Source: CBFHSF01 sp965658445 (GTDB lineage Bacteria > Bacteroidota > Bacteroidia > Flavobacteriales > Schleiferiaceae). Taken from it: 64,000 nucleotides of DNA. Made by a program: the position numbers and the translations under genes. Below, piece after piece: positions 62,105 through 64,000 of the stretch. Below the pieces are notes generated by a model, which was given only the letters and a program-made list of their open reading frames with translations, did no database searches and was not told where the DNA came from. Within the stretch, counting starts at the first letter, position 1, and the number at the start of each line of letters is the position of its first letter. The stretch is from contig CBFHSF010000009.1 in NCBI GenBank assembly GCA_965658445.1, forward strand, positions 1 to 64,000. The letters run 5' to 3'.

Positions 62105-62692
62105 ATGTATCATCATTTATCCGGTCGATTGGTGGCGAAGAACCCCACGTTTTGCGTGGTGGAATGTGCAGGTGTTGGATACCATGTAAACATCTCTCTC
62201 AACACCTTTGAGAAGTTGGGCTCCAATGAGAGTGTAAAACTGTACACTCATTTGATCGTTCGCGAAGACGCCATGACACTTTATGGTTTCTATGAGCCGG
62301 TAGAAAGAGAGATTTTTGAAAGACTCCTCTCTGTAAATGGAGTGGGCGCCAATACCGCCCGCTTGATTCTCTCTTCTCTTTCCCCTGATGACGTAGTTTC
62401 TGCCATCCAATTAGAGCAAGTAGACGTGCTAAAATCCGTTAAGGGAATTGGCGCAAAATCTGCCCAGCGAATAATTATTGACCTCAAAGACAAGATTTCC
62501 GTTAAAGATTCGTTAACGGGTAGTGAAACGGGACCTACTGGTACCGCTGCTATTCGCTTAGAAGCTGTGTCTGCCCTAGAAGTTCTAGGCTTTTCTAAGG
62601 TTTCTATTGAACGTGAGGTTGGAAAATTATTAGCATCTGATCCCACCATGAACGTAGAAACGGTAGTAAAGTTGGCCCTCCAAAAGCTCTAA
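62105..62692 (+). CDS. ruvA: Holliday junction DNA helicase subunit RuvA
   Basis: 195 residues: N-terminal OB fold (MYHHLSGRLVAKNPTFCVVE, GYHVNIS), helix-hairpin-helix motifs (LLSVNGVGANTARLILS and LKSVKGIGAKSAQRIIIDLK), and the small C-terminal domain (ALEVLGFSKVSIEREV) that touches RuvB. It is followed 6 bp later by sprA, an arrangement conserved in Flavobacteria. Confidence 0.97.
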   Translation: MYHHLSGRLVAKNPTFCVVECAGVGYHVNISLNTFEKLGSNESVKLYTHLIVREDAMTLYGFYEPVEREIFERLLSVNGVGANTARLILSSLSPDDVVSAIQLEQVDVLKSVKGIGAKSAQRIIIDLKDKISVKDSLTGSETGPTGTAAIRLEAVSALEVLGFSKVSIEREVGKLLASDPTMNVETVVKLALQKL

Positions 62693-62698
62693 TTTTAG

Positions 62699-64000
62699 GT
62701 GGAAATCATCTCTGGTAAAAAAATATTCAAATTATTTTTTGCCCTGCCGATTCTTTGCAGTTTCGGTATGGGAGCTATGCCTGTGAGGTCAATCACCGAG
62801 GGTACAGAGAACGCCATGCCTTCTTGGATGCTCGTGGCACCGCCTGATTCTGCCGATCCCGATTCCCTGGCTTATCCCTACAATGGAAATCAATCCAGTG
62901 GTCTCTTCCTGAATAACCCAAGCAACTTTTCTACAGAGTACGAATACGATCCAGAGACGGGACAGTATATTGTATATGAAAGGGCCGGAGGCGTTCTTAT
63001 CGGTCTTCCCCAAGTAATGAGTCCTGAAGAATTTCAGGATTACTTGTTTAAAAAGCAACAAGACGAATACTGGCAAGACAAGGCCAATACATCCACGGCG
63101 CGTTACGACGAGAACGATCCTCGATCCAATTCGGGGTTGATTCCGCAGATTAACGTGAACAATGAGTTCTTTGGAAAGGTCTTCGGATCCAACACCATTG
63201 AGATTCGCCCGCAAGGTTCCGCTGAATTGAGGTTTGGAGGTCGCTACCAAAAAATTGACAACCCCGTTCTTCCCGAAAGAAACCGACGCACCTTTAACTT
63301 TGATTTTGATCAACGCATTCAGATGAATGTGACGGGTAGAATTGGAGAGAAGTTGACGTTGGCAACCAATTACGACACGGAAGCCACCTTTGCCTTTGAA
63401 AACAAGATGAAAGTCGAGTTTACAGGAGACGAGGACGATATCATTAAAAAGATAGAACTCGGAAACGTGTCACTTCCGGTAAACAGTTCCTTGATTACCG
63501 GTGCGCAATCGCTCTTTGGTGTAAAGGGACAATTCCAATTTGGTAAGACCACCATTACCGGGGTATTCTCCGAGCAACGATCGCAGTCTCAATCGGTAAA
63601 CATACAAGGAGGAGGAGCTACACAAGACTTTGAAATTTGGGGAGACCAGTACGAGGCCAACCGTCACTTCTTCCTCTCTCAATACTTTAGGGGAAACTAC
63701 GAGCGCTGGTTGAGAAACATGCCTGTGATCAACTCTCCGGTTCAGATTACCAAGATTGAAGTTTGGGTGACCAACCGACGCAACGTGACCACCGATGTGA
63801 GAAACATTGTGGCCTTCATGGACCTCGGGGAAATTGAAGCCAACGCCTACAGAAATTCCGCAGCCAACCTTCCGGGATATCAAATTTTCCCAGGAAACAC
63901 CTCAGACAACCTTCCCAACAACAACAGAAACCTCCTCGACCCGGAGGATCTTGTGGCCGCCATTCCCGGTGTCCGCGAAATTGCCACCGCAGATAACGAC
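62699..64000 (+). CDS. sprA: T9SS outer-membrane translocon SprA (Sov), N-terminal part
   Basis: Gene cut by the window end after 434 codons; full SprA has about 2,400 residues. It is the giant beta-barrel channel through which T9SS cargo crosses the outer membrane, also needed for gliding. GLIPQINVNNEFFGKVFGSN followed by IEIRPQGSAEL is a hallmark segment near the N-terminus. The start is GTG at 62699: an in-frame TAG sits directly before it, and the first ATG (62768) lies beyond the hydrophobic signal stretch (FKLFFALPILCSFG). Several T9SS cargo proteins in this window would use this pore. Confidence 0.95.
   Translation, partial: MEIISGKKIFKLFFALPILCSFGMGAMPVRSITEGTENAMPSWMLVAPPDSADPDSLAYPYNGNQSSGLFLNNPSNFSTEYEYDPETGQYIVYERAGGVLIGLPQVMSPEEFQDYLFKKQQDEYWQDKANTSTARYDENDPRSNSGLIPQINVNNEFFGKVFGSNTIEIRPQGSAELRFGGRYQKIDNPVLPERNRRTFNFDFDQRIQMNVTGRIGEKLTLATNYDTEATFAFENKMKVEFTGDEDDIIKKIELGNVSLPVNSSLITGAQSLFGVKGQFQFGKTTITGVFSEQRSQSQSVNIQGGGATQDFEIWGDQYEANRHFFLSQYFRGNYERWLRNMPVINSPVQITKIEVWVTNRRNVTTDVRNIVAFMDLGEIEANAYRNSAANLPGYQIFPGNTSDNLPNNNRNLLDPEDLVAAIPGVREIATADND

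Overview
The window reads as one chromosomal scaffold piece of a marine-type Bacteroidota, most likely Flavobacteriales. Evidence: proteins ending in type IX secretion (T9SS) type A sorting domains; the 5' part of sprA (T9SS outer-membrane translocon) directly behind ruvA; many secreted or lipoprotein signal peptides; TonB receptor plus ExbB/ExbD genes; an SDR-type L-threonine dehydrogenase; and repeated promoter -7 boxes of the TAnnTTTG type, without clear Shine-Dalgarno sequences. There are no rRNA genes, CRISPR arrays, insertion sequences or phage genes. One tRNA (Ser-GGA) is present. A run of 99 Ns at 49113-49211 marks an assembly gap just upstream of rplM.

Layout. 0-7 kb: end of an FRG-domain protein, acylphosphatase, a MarC-family membrane protein, a metallophosphoesterase, two lipoproteins, L-threonine dehydrogenase and trhO. 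7-11 kb: tyrosine catabolism (hmgA, hpd) and a methyltransferase, followed by a gene-free repeat island. 11-19.6 kb: lipoproteins, a LuxE-like protein, a four-helix-bundle ORF between repeat arrays, tyrS, an NAD-dependent epimerase, and a minus-strand set of polyprenol-phosphate mannosyltransferase, pyrC and a DUF4296-type lipoprotein. 19.7-30 kb: a histidine kinase, hemW, a cyclase-family hydrolase, a DUF5686-type outer-membrane protein, an RND/MMPL exporter, rfbA and a polyprenyl diphosphate synthase. 30-31 kb: a second repeat island. 31.9-35.9 kb: sucA-sucB. 36-39.7 kb: a TonB-dependent receptor overlapping an acid-phosphatase-like lipoprotein. 41-46.7 kb: tatD, ansA, tRNA-Ser, exbB-membrane protein-exbD-exbD and a BamA-like protein. 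46.8-48.9 kb: a T9SS-exported M43 metalloprotease. 49.2-55.4 kb: rplM-rpsI, rpsB-tsf, pyrH-frr, ruvB-queG. 55.4-55.8 kb: a third repeat island. 55.8-61 kb: a minus-strand Omp28/TlpA/DUF6029/Omp28 thiol cluster. 61.3-64 kb: a small T9SS cargo, ruvA, and sprA running off the end.

Most genes are ordinary core genes. The most unusual content lies between genes. Three long intergenic islands (about 10.35-11.14, 30.13-31.05 and 55.41-55.76 kb) share short modules in the same order and orientation, together with degenerate 7-bp-period arrays that also occur elsewhere in the window. All three islands, and one further array pair, sit where two genes converge 3' to 3'. One copy is bounded by a 10-bp inverted repeat, so a MITE-like or REP-like element is a reasonable hypothesis. 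Other points of interest are mutually exclusive hairpins in the rpsB leader, a putative envelope thiol relay with two Omp28 proteins, and a receptor/phosphatase pair suggesting organophosphate scavenging.

All functional names rest on reading the protein sequences for family motifs; no database search was run.
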